In this document: positions 1 through 9,056 of the stretch, piece by piece
How the letters are laid out: every line of letters begins with the position of its first letter
Numbering within the stretch: the stretch's first letter is position 1
Virus record (IMG/VR): IMGVR_UViG_3300008113_004623
Span: 36,503 to 100,502 of that record
From: a virus
DNA: 64,000 bases
Strand: one strand, 5' to 3'
Program-made: the position numbers and the translations under genes
The notes under the pieces: model-generated
Told to the model about the DNA's origin: nothing
The model's database searches: none
What the model saw: only the letters and a program-made list of their open reading frames with translations

Positions 1-3000
1 ACTGTACAGATGCCTGCAGATGGACAGTTTGATTACTCTTCTCCTGAAGTTGCATACTTCTTCCGCACTTATCAGCGTGATGAGGTTTATGCTTTTGGTA
101 TTAAGTTCAGACTAAAGAACGGTAAGTATACAGATGTATTCCATATTCCAGGAAGAAAAGCCAACTCAAATGATTTAATACTAGAACAAGCTGCAAGTAA
201 TTTAGATGTCTTTGTTGGAGAATCTGATTGTATATTCCCAAGTGAACTTCCTCGTTGGCAAGTATACAACACTGCAAGTGCTGGCGTACCTATATCTAAA
301 GACGAAGATCTTTCTGATGAAATTGAAAAACAATATAACTGTGCTATTAAAAACCATAAGCAAGGTCAATTTGCTTACTGGGAGTCTACCGAAGTATATC
401 CATGCTACGATGAGATATGGGGACAGTCTACCGATCCTAACGCACCTTATTACGACCCAAATGCCTTAGCAGGTAAACCTATAAGACATCATAAGTTTCC
501 TGACTCTGCTAAAGTCCATATACACGACAAGCAGATGGCGCATGATGGAGAGATAGATCACACAGTAACCAACGACTACAACTCAACCATCTATCCTATT
601 GGGGTACGTATAGACGAAGCTGCTTTGACTTCTTTGTTAAATCAAAAGAAAGCAGACGGAACTTATGCATACACTGTTTACGATCCTATTAAAAAGACTA
701 ACGTTCCAATTAAAGACGTTATTTGTGGATACGAACTGGTGCATGCAACTCGCGTAGGTAACAAGTCTGTTATAGCAAAAGGTCTTTTATATGACGTAGG
801 TGTATTTGAAGATAACTCTGGAGATGGTCCTATCAAGAAATACTACTATCCTAACTACCCATACAACGATTTATTTGCTGATCCCTACTTGATGAATGAT
901 TCAAGATGGTATCAGGAAAGTGAAAAGGTATTGGAAGAAGACGGTTCTACTGGCGTAGGTGGTGTAGGTGGATTTGCCAATGTTCCTATTATCGGTAACA
1001 ACAGATACACTTTCTATTCTCCCGATACATCTTTCCAATATCCTAAGATTGGAACAGAGCTTAAATTAGAGACCATTGAGTTTGGTAAAGTACTAGGTCA
1101 CTTTATGCCAGTGGCTGAACACCCTCGCTATAGATTCTTAAAGAAACAAGCGTTTATTGACGCAGGTACTTTGGCTTCTCTTATTTCTTTTGAGCAAAAA
1201 TCAGAGACTGAAGCCGACATTTCTGTTACCGTAGGAGGTAGAAACCGAAGTGCATTTACTGCTAGAATAGATAAACTGTTTACTAACGAACAATTATTCT
1301 TGGATATAGCCGAGAAACTTATTCCATTTGTAAACTTTGCTTATCAGTATAATTCAATTGCTACTTATAACCAATATGTTGCAATAGACCCACTTAACCT
1401 TCCTTCCATACATAGAGGAAAGTCACGTAGGTTTCACAATAGACTTAGAGAAACTTCAGTTTATCTTAAACTAAGAGATTATCTTCCATTACACTCTACT
1501 CAGATTATAGATAATAGTCGTTACATAGCCTCGAATCATGCTTCTAGTAATCCACAAGATTTAACTGAAGACAGATTAACTAGAGCCTATTACTCTTCAG
1601 TAAAACGACAATTCCCTAATCAGTACGGTCCACTTGAAAACTTACGTTATGTAAACACAGGTTATCGTCAAGATATTATCACACATGCTGGGGGTTCAGT
1701 AAGTTTATCTTATAAATACTATCCTGCTTTTGGAGGAGATACTTACATTACACCTTTTGCTATTAAGCGTAAACATTCTTTCTTTACAAGAAACTTAGTT
1801 AACCTTCCAGCCAAAGCCGATGAGATGCCATTTGACTACTGGTTATTTCCTAACTTAGGATATCCAAAGTTTTTTATTGGGACCAGTTCAAATATGGACA
1901 GCTTAAATTCTGGAGACATTGCTGCGTTTATTGCTGGTATTGCTATTGCTGTGGCCGCTAGTTACGGCTTCACTGCTACAGGAGGTTTAGCTGGCGTAGG
2001 AAATTACTTAACTCAAATTACTACCAACTACGTTTTTATGAATGGTGCAGCTCCTTTTATTACTTTAGGAGTTAATGCTATTTGGAGCAAGTTTGTTAAG
2101 AAAACATCTTTAGACAAAGCAGAAAATACCAGATATCATAAAGACGGTATTTTTTATACAGCGTCTTATGGTATTCCAATTTTCTTTGTAGAGTCTGACG
2201 TAAACCTACACTTCCGTCACGGTCGTGATTTAGACAAAGAGAACTTCTACCCTAACGTAGGTGGAGGAGTTCCTGATGACTGGTTGCAAGAAGCTACTGT
2301 ACCGATTAAGTTTGATAACTACTATCACTACAACGCGACTTACTCTGTACAAAATATGTCGCCTAACCAGCCCTATCGATTAAAGTACCCTAACTTAGAG
2401 TGTATTATTAATCACCAGAACAGAGTAATCTATTCAGATCAGGCTAGTGATTCTAATCTTACCTCAGACAAGTGGTTAGCTTTCCGTCCAGGAAACTTCT
2501 ACGACTTCCCTAAACAAGGTGGCCGCTTAATTGATTTAAATGCAGGAGAGAGCGAAAGAGTGTATGCTCGATTTGAAAATACCACTAAAGTATACAATGC
2601 TCGTATTGTATTAAGTTCTACTTCTCCTTATCAGTTAGAGATAGGCAACGCAGATATGTTCAAGCAGAAGCCTGTAGATTTGTCTGCTACTGACTTAGGA
2701 TATATTGGATCTCAGCACAAAGCGTATGTACGTTGTGAGTACGGAACATTCTGGGTGGATGCTAAACGTGGTCACGTTTATCAAATCACTGGACAAGGAT
2801 TTAACGAGATTAAGTCTGAATTAAACTATAACTGGTTTAAAGAAAACCTACCATTCCAAATTCTAAAAGACTTCCCTGAAGCAGACGTAGATGTTCCTTC
2901 ATTGGGTATTGGAATTATTATGGGCTGGGACGAGCGTTTTGAGCGTATCTTTATAACTAAGTTAGACTACAGAGTAAGACTTCAGTACAGAACAGGTACT

Positions 3001-3855
3001 ACTAAAGTAGAATACATAACCGATAGACTAGACCCTGACTATCGCTATTACGTTCTTAATACCAACGGAGTACGTACACGTATTGACTTTAGTCAGAAAG
3101 AATACTTTGAGAACAAGTCATGGACTGTAGCATATAGCCCAAAGATGAAGAACTTTATTTCTTTCTATTCTTTCATGCCTAACTTCTTTATTCCTCAGTT
3201 GGGACACTTCCAAACTATCATAACTACTCCACTAGGATCATCTTTGTGGAATCATAATTTAAGCCCATATATTTACCAAACTTATTACGGTAAATTATAT
3301 CCTTACATTATTGAGTACTTAATAAATAGTTTGCCAATCAACTCGTCTGTAACTAGTATATCTTTAATTCAAGATATCCAAGAGTACTATTCTAAGTATG
3401 AATACTATTCTTTGGGTACAGCAAATAATAAAAACACAGCTAACTTTACAAAAGCAATTGTCTATAATCGTGAACAATCTTCTGGAATTATTAATTTAAT
3501 ACCTGAAGTTTTTGGTAACACTAGACAAAAGATTTTGTATCCAAGAATGACCCCTACTGGTATTGAGGCTCTTCTTTCTAGGAGAGAAAACAAATATACC
3601 TTTAATGGTTTCTGGAACATAGCAGCGCAGTCAAACGGACAATCTTTATGGACTACTAAGTGGGAAGATCTACAGAATAATTATTTTATTGATAAGTTGC
3701 CAAACACAAAAGCAATTAGGAATCTAAGTGTTGCTTATCAGAAAAATAAGATAAAGGCAGATTTCACAAAAATTAGATTGATTCAAGACAAGTACAATAG
3801 ATATAAATTTGTAAACAACTTACAGATAACTCAAATTAATAACACTACCTTATAA
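1..3855 (+). CDS. Large virion structural protein, probably crAss muzzle/tail type (5' end missing)
   Basis: The frame is open from base 1 and the first ATG is at position 10, so the true start probably lies upstream of the window. At least 1281 residues are visible. The protein is rich in Tyr, Asn, Pro and aromatic residues, as is usual for beta-rich virion proteins, and has one hydrophobic Gly/Ala segment near residues 634-690 counted from the position-10 Met. It precedes the packaged-protein and RNA polymerase genes, where phage PhicrAss001 encodes its large muzzle protein at the tail tip. The assignment therefore rests on position, size and composition. I see no catalytic motif. It could instead be another large tail or stabilisation protein. 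Confidence 0.6.
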   Translation, partial: TVQMPADGQFDYSSPEVAYFFRTYQRDEVYAFGIKFRLKNGKYTDVFHIPGRKANSNDLILEQAASNLDVFVGESDCIFPSELPRWQVYNTASAGVPISKDEDLSDEIEKQYNCAIKNHKQGQFAYWESTEVYPCYDEIWGQSTDPNAPYYDPNALAGKPIRHHKFPDSAKVHIHDKQMAHDGEIDHTVTNDYNSTIYPIGVRIDEAALTSLLNQKKADGTYAYTVYDPIKKTNVPIKDVICGYELVHATRVGNKSVIAKGLLYDVGVFEDNSGDGPIKKYYYPNYPYNDLFADPYLMNDSRWYQESEKVLEEDGSTGVGGVGGFANVPIIGNNRYTFYSPDTSFQYPKIGTELKLETIEFGKVLGHFMPVAEHPRYRFLKKQAFIDAGTLASLISFEQKSETEADISVTVGGRNRSAFTARIDKLFTNEQLFLDIAEKLIPFVNFAYQYNSIATYNQYVAIDPLNLPSIHRGKSRRFHNRLRETSVYLKLRDYLPLHSTQIIDNSRYIASNHASSNPQDLTEDRLTRAYYSSVKRQFPNQYGPLENLRYVNTGYRQDIITHAGGSVSLSYKYYPAFGGDTYITPFAIKRKHSFFTRNLVNLPAKADEMPFDYWLFPNLGYPKFFIGTSSNMDSLNSGDIAAFIAGIAIAVAASYGFTATGGLAGVGNYLTQITTNYVFMNGAAPFITLGVNAIWSKFVKKTSLDKAENTRYHKDGIFYTASYGIPIFFVESDVNLHFRHGRDLDKENFYPNVGGGVPDDWLQEATVPIKFDNYYHYNATYSVQNMSPNQPYRLKYPNLECIINHQNRVIYSDQASDSNLTSDKWLAFRPGNFYDFPKQGGRLIDLNAGESERVYARFENTTKVYNARIVLSSTSPYQLEIGNADMFKQKPVDLSATDLGYIGSQHKAYVRCEYGTFWVDAKRGHVYQITGQGFNEIKSELNYNWFKENLPFQILKDFPEADVDVPSLGIGIIMGWDERFERIFITKLDYRVRLQYRTGTTKVEYITDRLDPDYRYYVLNTNGVRTRIDFSQKEYFENKSWTVAYSPKMKNFISFYSFMPNFFIPQLGHFQTIITTPLGSSLWNHNLSPYIYQTYYGKLYPYIIEYLINSLPINSSVTSISLIQDIQEYYSKYEYYSLGTANNKNTANFTKAIVYNREQSSGIINLIPEVFGNTRQKILYPRMTPTGIEALLSRRENKYTFNGFWNIAAQSNGQSLWTTKWEDLQNNYFIDKLPNTKAIRNLSVAYQKNKIKADFTKIRLIQDKYNRYKFVNNLQITQINNTTL

Positions 3856-3863
3856 CCTATACC

Positions 3864-4244
3864 ATGAAAGAAAAAGAAATTTTTACAACAGTTAAGCCCG
3901 AGCTAGTTATCGGACAACTGTTTCAGTCTAGGGATACAATCCACATTGCACATCTCCAGACTCTTTCTTACGCAGAGCATAAAGCTTTGAATGAGTACTA
4001 TGACGGAATTTTAGATTTGACTGATAGTTTGCTAGAAGCCTACTTTGGTACTATCGGCAAACGAGTAAATTTTAAAATTCCTGGTTCTGAGTATGTAAAT
4101 CCTCAGCAACATTTAAAACAATTAATGGATTACGTTAAAAAACATCGCGTAGTATTTGGAATGGAGAATACCCATCTTCAAAATATTATTGATGAAATAA
4201 TCGCTTTGATTGCAAAAACATTATATTTACTTACATTATCATAA
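3864..4244 (+). CDS. Small helical phage protein, DUF5856/ferritin-like
   Basis: This is a 126-residue, mostly helical protein. Its region H-L-Q-T-x-S-Y-A-E-H-K-A-L followed by Y-Y-D and then L-L-E-A-Y-F-G (about residues 30-62) resembles phage proteins of the DUF5856 type, which have a Dps/ferritin-like four-helix pattern with His, Asp and Glu residues that could bind metal. It starts eight bases after the structural gene and its TAA overlaps the next ATG (TAATG), so it is probably co-transcribed and translationally coupled with virion genes. Whether it binds iron or is purely structural cannot be told from sequence. The family call is from memory of the pattern. Confidence 0.6.
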   Translation: MKEKEIFTTVKPELVIGQLFQSRDTIHIAHLQTLSYAEHKALNEYYDGILDLTDSLLEAYFGTIGKRVNFKIPGSEYVNPQQHLKQLMDYVKKHRVVFGMENTHLQNIIDEIIALIAKTLYLLTLS

Positions 4245-5152
4245 TGGGACGTTTACAAAAATCTTATTCTACCTGCATGGAATGTGGAGGTAAAATGAAA
4301 ATGAAGTCTGGAGGCAAGTGGATACAGTCTGCTATTAAGAATCCAGGTTCATTTACAAAACAAGCACAATCTGCTGGAATGTCTGTTCCTGCATTTAGAG
4401 ACAAAGTACTTGCTAACAAAGAAGACTATTCTTCTACTACTGTTAAAAGAGCTAACTTAGCTAAGACACTTTCTAAAATGCGTAAAGGTCAAGGTGGTAT
4501 GGATTTCAAAGATCCAATGGGGCCAGATCGTATGATGGCAGAAGAAGCAATGAGTAATGAAATGGACAATACAATGGCTCCTGCAATGGAATCAGAAATT
4601 GCTTTATTAGATCCTAATCTTGAACAAGCTAAAGCTACTCTTAGCAACTTGGAGAAACAAGCCGAAATGGAAAGTGTTCGTAAGTATCAACGTATGCTTA
4701 ACGAAAAGTATGGCGCTGATTTAGTACCAGACGGAGCGTGGGGTCCTAAAACTCAAGCTGCTTACGAGAAGTTTGTTTTAAACAAATCAGCTAGTAGACC
4801 AAAAGAAGCACCACAACCTGCATTTTGGGACAGATCTTCTGAACAAAGATTTAATACTCCAGCCAACATTATGCCGACAACAAGTCGTCCTTCTCTTTCT
4901 ACCTATCTTAGTGCAGTGCCTCAAAAGAATAAAGGTTTTGATAAAGCAGTAGCAGATCTTCGTCGTATGCCTGTATCAGGTTATGGAACTGATTCTCAGC
5001 CTGAAACAAAAACTCAAACAGTAGCTCAAGCACGGAAAAATTTATCAAGCAGTCCTTTATATAAAGCAGCTACAAAAGCAAAAACTCCTAGTCTAAGTTC
5101 TTTCTATATTAATAAGACTGGATCTAATGCCTCTCCTATTAAAATTAGATAA
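4244..5152 (+). CDS. Virion-type protein with WIQ-AIK-PG module and peptidoglycan-binding-like domain
   Basis: This protein has 302 residues. The N-terminus carries two M-x-x-G-G motifs (residues 12-16 and 20-24). Next, at about residues 26-78, comes a module of the pattern W-I-Q-x-A-I-K-N-P-G ... A-N-L-A-K-T-L that recurs in small basic virion-associated proteins of large phages and giant viruses. Residues about 145-178 look like a PG_binding_1 domain (YQRMLN ... DGAWGPKTQAAY), which would bind cell-wall peptidoglycan. The rest is low complexity. The C-terminus is basic (KIR). The start overlaps the previous stop. Infection-time wall attachment or delivery as an internal protein are both plausible. 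No catalytic residues of a hydrolase are visible. Confidence 0.65.
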   Translation: MGRLQKSYSTCMECGGKMKMKSGGKWIQSAIKNPGSFTKQAQSAGMSVPAFRDKVLANKEDYSSTTVKRANLAKTLSKMRKGQGGMDFKDPMGPDRMMAEEAMSNEMDNTMAPAMESEIALLDPNLEQAKATLSNLEKQAEMESVRKYQRMLNEKYGADLVPDGAWGPKTQAAYEKFVLNKSASRPKEAPQPAFWDRSSEQRFNTPANIMPTTSRPSLSTYLSAVPQKNKGFDKAVADLRRMPVSGYGTDSQPETKTQTVAQARKNLSSSPLYKAATKAKTPSLSSFYINKTGSNASPIKIR

Positions 5153-5158
5153 TCATCA

Positions 5159-8100
5159 ATGGAAATTAAGTCTCTTTATAAAAAATTTTTAAAGTACAGC
5201 AAGCCTACTGCGCCTAAAAGTAAGGTTCAATCTAAGAAAATAGATATGAGCAAAAGAGGTTTATGGGACAAAAACAAAAACAAAGTTATTGTTCCCTCAA
5301 ACCGTATTACTATGAAAGGCCCAAAGGGTGAGCAAGATTTTTTTAAGAGACCTGTATTAGCTACTGGGTTGCAATCGGGCAAACAAGTCTTGATGCAACC
5401 TGGTAGAGAATATTATTTTCCAAATGATGAGCAGGTGTTTGAAAAACGCATGCAGGATGGTGGAACAGTTCAAACTAATATGCTTCAACCTATTAAGAAG
5501 GACGAAGAATCTCTTCCAATTATTTTAGAATCTTTGTTTTCTCAATTTCAAAAATCTAAAGAAGAGTTTGGTGTGGAGCCAGAAGAATCTGAATCTATGG
5601 GTACTCCGTCTTTACAAGATGGAGCCTTAGTAAAAGACGAAGACATTAGAATGGACCCAATTGAGATTAATGCTGAGTTACCTCCTTGGTATATTCGTTA
5701 TCCTCGAAAAGCGTTAAGAGCTGCCAATGCCAAATTAGAAGATTGGGGTGCACAATATGCCCAAAAAATTTCTGATGCAACTGGTGGTAAAGATTGGTAT
5801 AAAGAAGCTAATCCTTTTGGAAGTCTTGCTTTAGAGTTTTTAAATGCACCTCAATATACAGCAACTTATGGTGTAACTGGTAAGGTACAGACACCTTCTG
5901 AAGCAATGGATATTCAAAATCCTTATGGAGCTTTTGCTATAGATGCTATAACAGATCCTATGAATTTAGTTGGTGTAGGTGTATCTAGTAAAGCTAGAAA
6001 CATATTTAGTCAAGTTCCTGATCGACTTAATAGCTTAGGGAGAAAAAGAGGATTAAGAAATTCTAGTCCATTAGTTCTAGAAAATAATCAACTGCCTCCT
6101 CCTCCGTTTAAACTTAAATTTATGCCTGACGGTTCAATACAATCTATTAATAATTTGGATTTAAATTATATACCAGGTTCTTACAGACCTGATTATGCAG
6201 AAACTGCTTTTAAATCAAAAAATATATCAGGACTAACTAAAGAAGAAGCTTTAGCTAAAGTATCTGCTAAAGATAAAGATGTTGTTTCTAAAATGTCTGA
6301 AACTGATTTTGAACAAACTGTTTTAAAACCTACGGGAGAAATTGTCTCTTATAAACCTTCTTTAAGTTTAAATTTAGGCTTTAATCCTACTACAAGAAAT
6401 TTATCTTTACAAGATACAATTCCTATGACTCCAACTGAGTATACTAATATTTTTAATTCTAGATTAGATGTACTTAATGATATAATTGCTAAAAATAATA
6501 AATCAGGAATAAATTATACTGTTAAAGAACTATCTCCTTCAGGGGCATTAAGATTTAATACTCCAGCTCAAGTAGAAAAATTAGGTTTAACAAATAATAT
6601 GATTGATGACTTAACTCGCAGAGGTTATATAGATAGTAAAGGTAATATAGATCCTCGTCTGCAAGATTATGTTGATCGGTGGGGTTCTAATACTAGAGAT
6701 ATTGCAGAAGGAGAGGCAGTCTGGGGCGTACAAATAAATCCTGGGTTATGGCAAGGTGAAGTACAAGATATTGCAAATGTTGATTATTTTAAAGCTATCC
6801 CAGGGTTGAATATGAATAATACAACTGCTAGTGTATTTTCAGATGCTATGCCAAGAAGAGGTACAAATACTTATAAAAGCATAAACGAATACCTTAAAAG
6901 AATGAATCTTGGTAGAGTAAAACCTGGCTTTAATTCCCAAACTCAATTTTCTAGCGGACTTTGGCAAGATGCTATAAAAAAGGGAAATGCTTTTGGATAT
7001 TTTGGTAATCCAACAACTGTGTACGGTTCTATGAGAACTGTAGCACCTATAGGAATTGGTGCAGCAGCAGGAGCATCACAGTTACAGAATAATAAACAAG
7101 GTATGCAAAGTGGGGGATTTAGTTATACACCTCCTTCACGTAGAGCATTTACAACATCATATCAACAACCTACAAGGAGTACATCAGATAATACAAGAGT
7201 AGTAACTCCTAATGTATCTGATGCTACAAGAGCTATGGTGGCTGATCAAAGAGCTAGGGAAGCTGCAGCAAAAAGATCGGGAGTTATATATGCAGGAACT
7301 CCTGAAAGTGATTATGAAAAAGCTAAAAAAGCTGCGTCATTTGTAGAGCAATCAAAACTAGCCGATGGCTTTGCTACTCCGCTAGATTATGTATTAGATA
7401 CAGTTAATCCTACTCAGTATGTATTTAATGCAACTGATTTAGTAGGTAATCAAGTATCTGCTGTTAAGAATTTAGCACAAGGAAATTTTCAAGAAGCGGG
7501 TTCTGATTTATTAGAAGCACAGATGAATGCATTAAGTCTTGTACCAATAACTAAAGCAGCAGCTCCAGTATTAAAACCAATATTAAAACAAGCAACCCGT
7601 TATGGGGATGATGTGATACAAACTTCTAAAATAGCTGGTAGACCAGCTTTACCTAAGTATAAAGATGTCTATCGTGCAGAACACGCAGGATTTAATCAAG
7701 TAGCAACTCCTCAAGACATTACAGGAAGATGGGCTGCTAATAGTGCAGATGAGGCTAGCTATTATGTGCAAAATTTAAAAGACCCAACAACGGGAAAAGT
7801 GATGAATGCTTTTTCTGGAGAACAAGTTCCTGTAAGAATTATGAAACAAAGAGTTCCTGAGTATAAATACAATCAACAATTTGCTGAGGGAATGCCAGAA
7901 GAGGCTAGAATAATGAGCATGGGTCCTGGCCGCTTATCAAGGACCGAACTAGATCAAGTACTAGGGCCAGGTGCAACAAAAAGATTTGAAACAAATCAAT
8001 TTTCTAATCAAGATTTAGCAGCAATGCAAACGGCTCCTTTTTTATTTAATCCTAATGAAGGTATCTTAGATGCAGGAATAATAAATAATCTACGACAGGG

Positions 8101-8323
8101 TAAAAATACATTAAGTGGTAGAGCTTCTGTATTTGCTACTCAAAATCAAGCAGCTGATTATTTATTAAATCAAACTAAAAGTAAACAGAACGTATCTTCC
8201 CTAAATAAATATCTACCATTTAATACATTTCAAATGGGTGGTATGTCTATACCAGGAGTAAATGGAACTGTAGTAGCATCTAGTCCTTCACTTTATAAAA
8301 AATATAAAACTAAAAAGAAATGA
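5159..8323 (+). CDS. Large packaged (cargo-type) virion protein, possibly two tandem modules with ART-like C-terminal domain
   Basis: This protein has 1054 residues. It opens with KSLYKKF and ends with PSLYKKYKTKKK, so a SLYKK-type motif bounds it at both ends. M-x-x-G-G motifs lie at 98-102 and 649-653, and FQMGG at 1024-1028. The RGLWD motif near residue 35 is shared with the 155-residue protein that follows. The half before residue 649 ends in a Gly/Ala-rich hydrophobic stretch. The second half contains YKDVYRAEH ... GRWAAN ... EASYYV (about residues 836-870), a pattern like ADP-ribosyltransferase-fold domains of phage polyvalent proteins, but no complete catalytic triad can be assigned. 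It probably travels in the capsid with its neighbours. Confidence 0.55.
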   Translation: MEIKSLYKKFLKYSKPTAPKSKVQSKKIDMSKRGLWDKNKNKVIVPSNRITMKGPKGEQDFFKRPVLATGLQSGKQVLMQPGREYYFPNDEQVFEKRMQDGGTVQTNMLQPIKKDEESLPIILESLFSQFQKSKEEFGVEPEESESMGTPSLQDGALVKDEDIRMDPIEINAELPPWYIRYPRKALRAANAKLEDWGAQYAQKISDATGGKDWYKEANPFGSLALEFLNAPQYTATYGVTGKVQTPSEAMDIQNPYGAFAIDAITDPMNLVGVGVSSKARNIFSQVPDRLNSLGRKRGLRNSSPLVLENNQLPPPPFKLKFMPDGSIQSINNLDLNYIPGSYRPDYAETAFKSKNISGLTKEEALAKVSAKDKDVVSKMSETDFEQTVLKPTGEIVSYKPSLSLNLGFNPTTRNLSLQDTIPMTPTEYTNIFNSRLDVLNDIIAKNNKSGINYTVKELSPSGALRFNTPAQVEKLGLTNNMIDDLTRRGYIDSKGNIDPRLQDYVDRWGSNTRDIAEGEAVWGVQINPGLWQGEVQDIANVDYFKAIPGLNMNNTTASVFSDAMPRRGTNTYKSINEYLKRMNLGRVKPGFNSQTQFSSGLWQDAIKKGNAFGYFGNPTTVYGSMRTVAPIGIGAAAGASQLQNNKQGMQSGGFSYTPPSRRAFTTSYQQPTRSTSDNTRVVTPNVSDATRAMVADQRAREAAAKRSGVIYAGTPESDYEKAKKAASFVEQSKLADGFATPLDYVLDTVNPTQYVFNATDLVGNQVSAVKNLAQGNFQEAGSDLLEAQMNALSLVPITKAAAPVLKPILKQATRYGDDVIQTSKIAGRPALPKYKDVYRAEHAGFNQVATPQDITGRWAANSADEASYYVQNLKDPTTGKVMNAFSGEQVPVRIMKQRVPEYKYNQQFAEGMPEEARIMSMGPGRLSRTELDQVLGPGATKRFETNQFSNQDLAAMQTAPFLFNPNEGILDAGIINNLRQGKNTLSGRASVFATQNQAADYLLNQTKSKQNVSSLNKYLPFNTFQMGGMSIPGVNGTVVASSPSLYKKYKTKKK

Positions 8324-8787
8324 GTCAAATGATAAAACGTAAAGACGGGTCGTATTCAAGACGCGGACTTTGGGACAACATTAGAGCTAATAGAGGCAGC
8401 GGCAAAAAGCCTACTAAACAAATGCTAGCGCAAGAAAAAAAGATTAAAGCAGAAAGCAAAAGCATGAAGTCTGGTGGACGTTTATACCAAGCATATAAAA
8501 GTGGAGGCACTATTCCTCACACTACTAAAGGCCCTAGAGCAAACTATCGCCCAACTAAATCAGGTGCAGGAATGACAGCTAAAGGAGTGGCCGCATATAG
8601 AAGAGCTAATCCAGGTTCTAAATTACAAACAGCAGTAACAGGTAAAGTAAAACCAGGCAGTAAAGATGCAAATAGGAGAAAGTCTTATTGCGCACGTTCT
8701 TTAGGTCAGTTGCGTCAAGCTTCTGAAAAAACTAAGAACGACCCTAACTCAAGAATACGTCAGGCAAGAAGAAGATGGAAATGTTAA
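8320..8787 (+). CDS. Small very basic virion-type protein (RGLWDN / CARSLG-RRRWKC family)
   Basis: This protein has 155 residues and is strongly basic. The N-terminal pattern SRRGLWDNIRANRGSGKKPT (residues 13-32) and the C-terminal pattern CARSLGQ ... DPNSRIRQARRRWKC are both recurrent in small proteins of large phages and algal viruses (the latter resembling DUF6321). Between them are MKSGG (49-53) and YKSGG (59-63). The start ATG overlaps the upstream TGA as ATGA, which supports co-translation. High charge and lack of hydrophobic core suggest nucleic-acid binding or condensation inside the capsid. That function is inference. Confidence 0.65.
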   Translation: MSQMIKRKDGSYSRRGLWDNIRANRGSGKKPTKQMLAQEKKIKAESKSMKSGGRLYQAYKSGGTIPHTTKGPRANYRPTKSGAGMTAKGVAAYRRANPGSKLQTAVTGKVKPGSKDANRRKSYCARSLGQLRQASEKTKNDPNSRIRQARRRWKC

Positions 8788-8811
8788 ACATTAACTTTTA
8801 AAATTAATACT

Positions 8812-8961
8812 ATGGCAACTAAAGCAAAATCCACTAGTGTTTTGTCTGCATTTAAAGACAAACCTAAAGTAAGTAGACCTGGCATTCACGCTAAGACTAA
8901 ATCTTCTAAGTTAAAGCAAAGTAAGAACTATCATAAAGCATATAGAGGGCAGGGGAAATAA
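8812..8961 (+). CDS. 49-residue conserved basic phage protein
   Basis: A short ORF starting MATKAKS and ending YRGQGK, with 13 Lys in 49 residues and the segment HAKTKSSKLKQSKNYHKAY. It stops inside the stem of the downstream terminator. I recall similar lysine-rich peptides ending in a K-Y-R-G-Q-G-[KR] pattern next to capsid-associated genes of other Bacteroidota phages. Probably a minor virion or DNA-binding peptide. No known fold. Confidence 0.7.
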   Translation: MATKAKSTSVLSAFKDKPKVSRPGIHAKTKSSKLKQSKNYHKAYRGQGK

Positions 8962-8980
8962 TCCCTTGCTTTTTTTACTT
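8948..8980 (+). terminator. Rho-independent terminator
   Basis: An 8-bp stem GGCAGGGG (8948-8955) pairs with CCCTTGCT (8963-8970) using two G-U pairs, with a short AT loop and a run of seven T (8971-8977). It overlaps the stop codon of the 49-residue gene and separates it from the next promoter. Confidence 0.8.
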
Positions 8981-8986
8981 TATAAA

Positions 8987-8997
8987 CTATATTTGTA
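8987..8997 (+). promoter_or_regulatory. Bacteroidota-type -7 promoter element
   Basis: CTATATTTGTA contains TATATTTG, matching the Bacteroidota -7 consensus TAnnTTTG. It lies directly after a terminator and 60 bases before the 9057 start codon. No TTTG -33 box is evident. Confidence 0.65.
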
Positions 8998-9056
8998 ATT
9001 ACCTATAATATAATCAGTTATTAACTTTCAATGTTATAACTTTAAAAATTAAACTA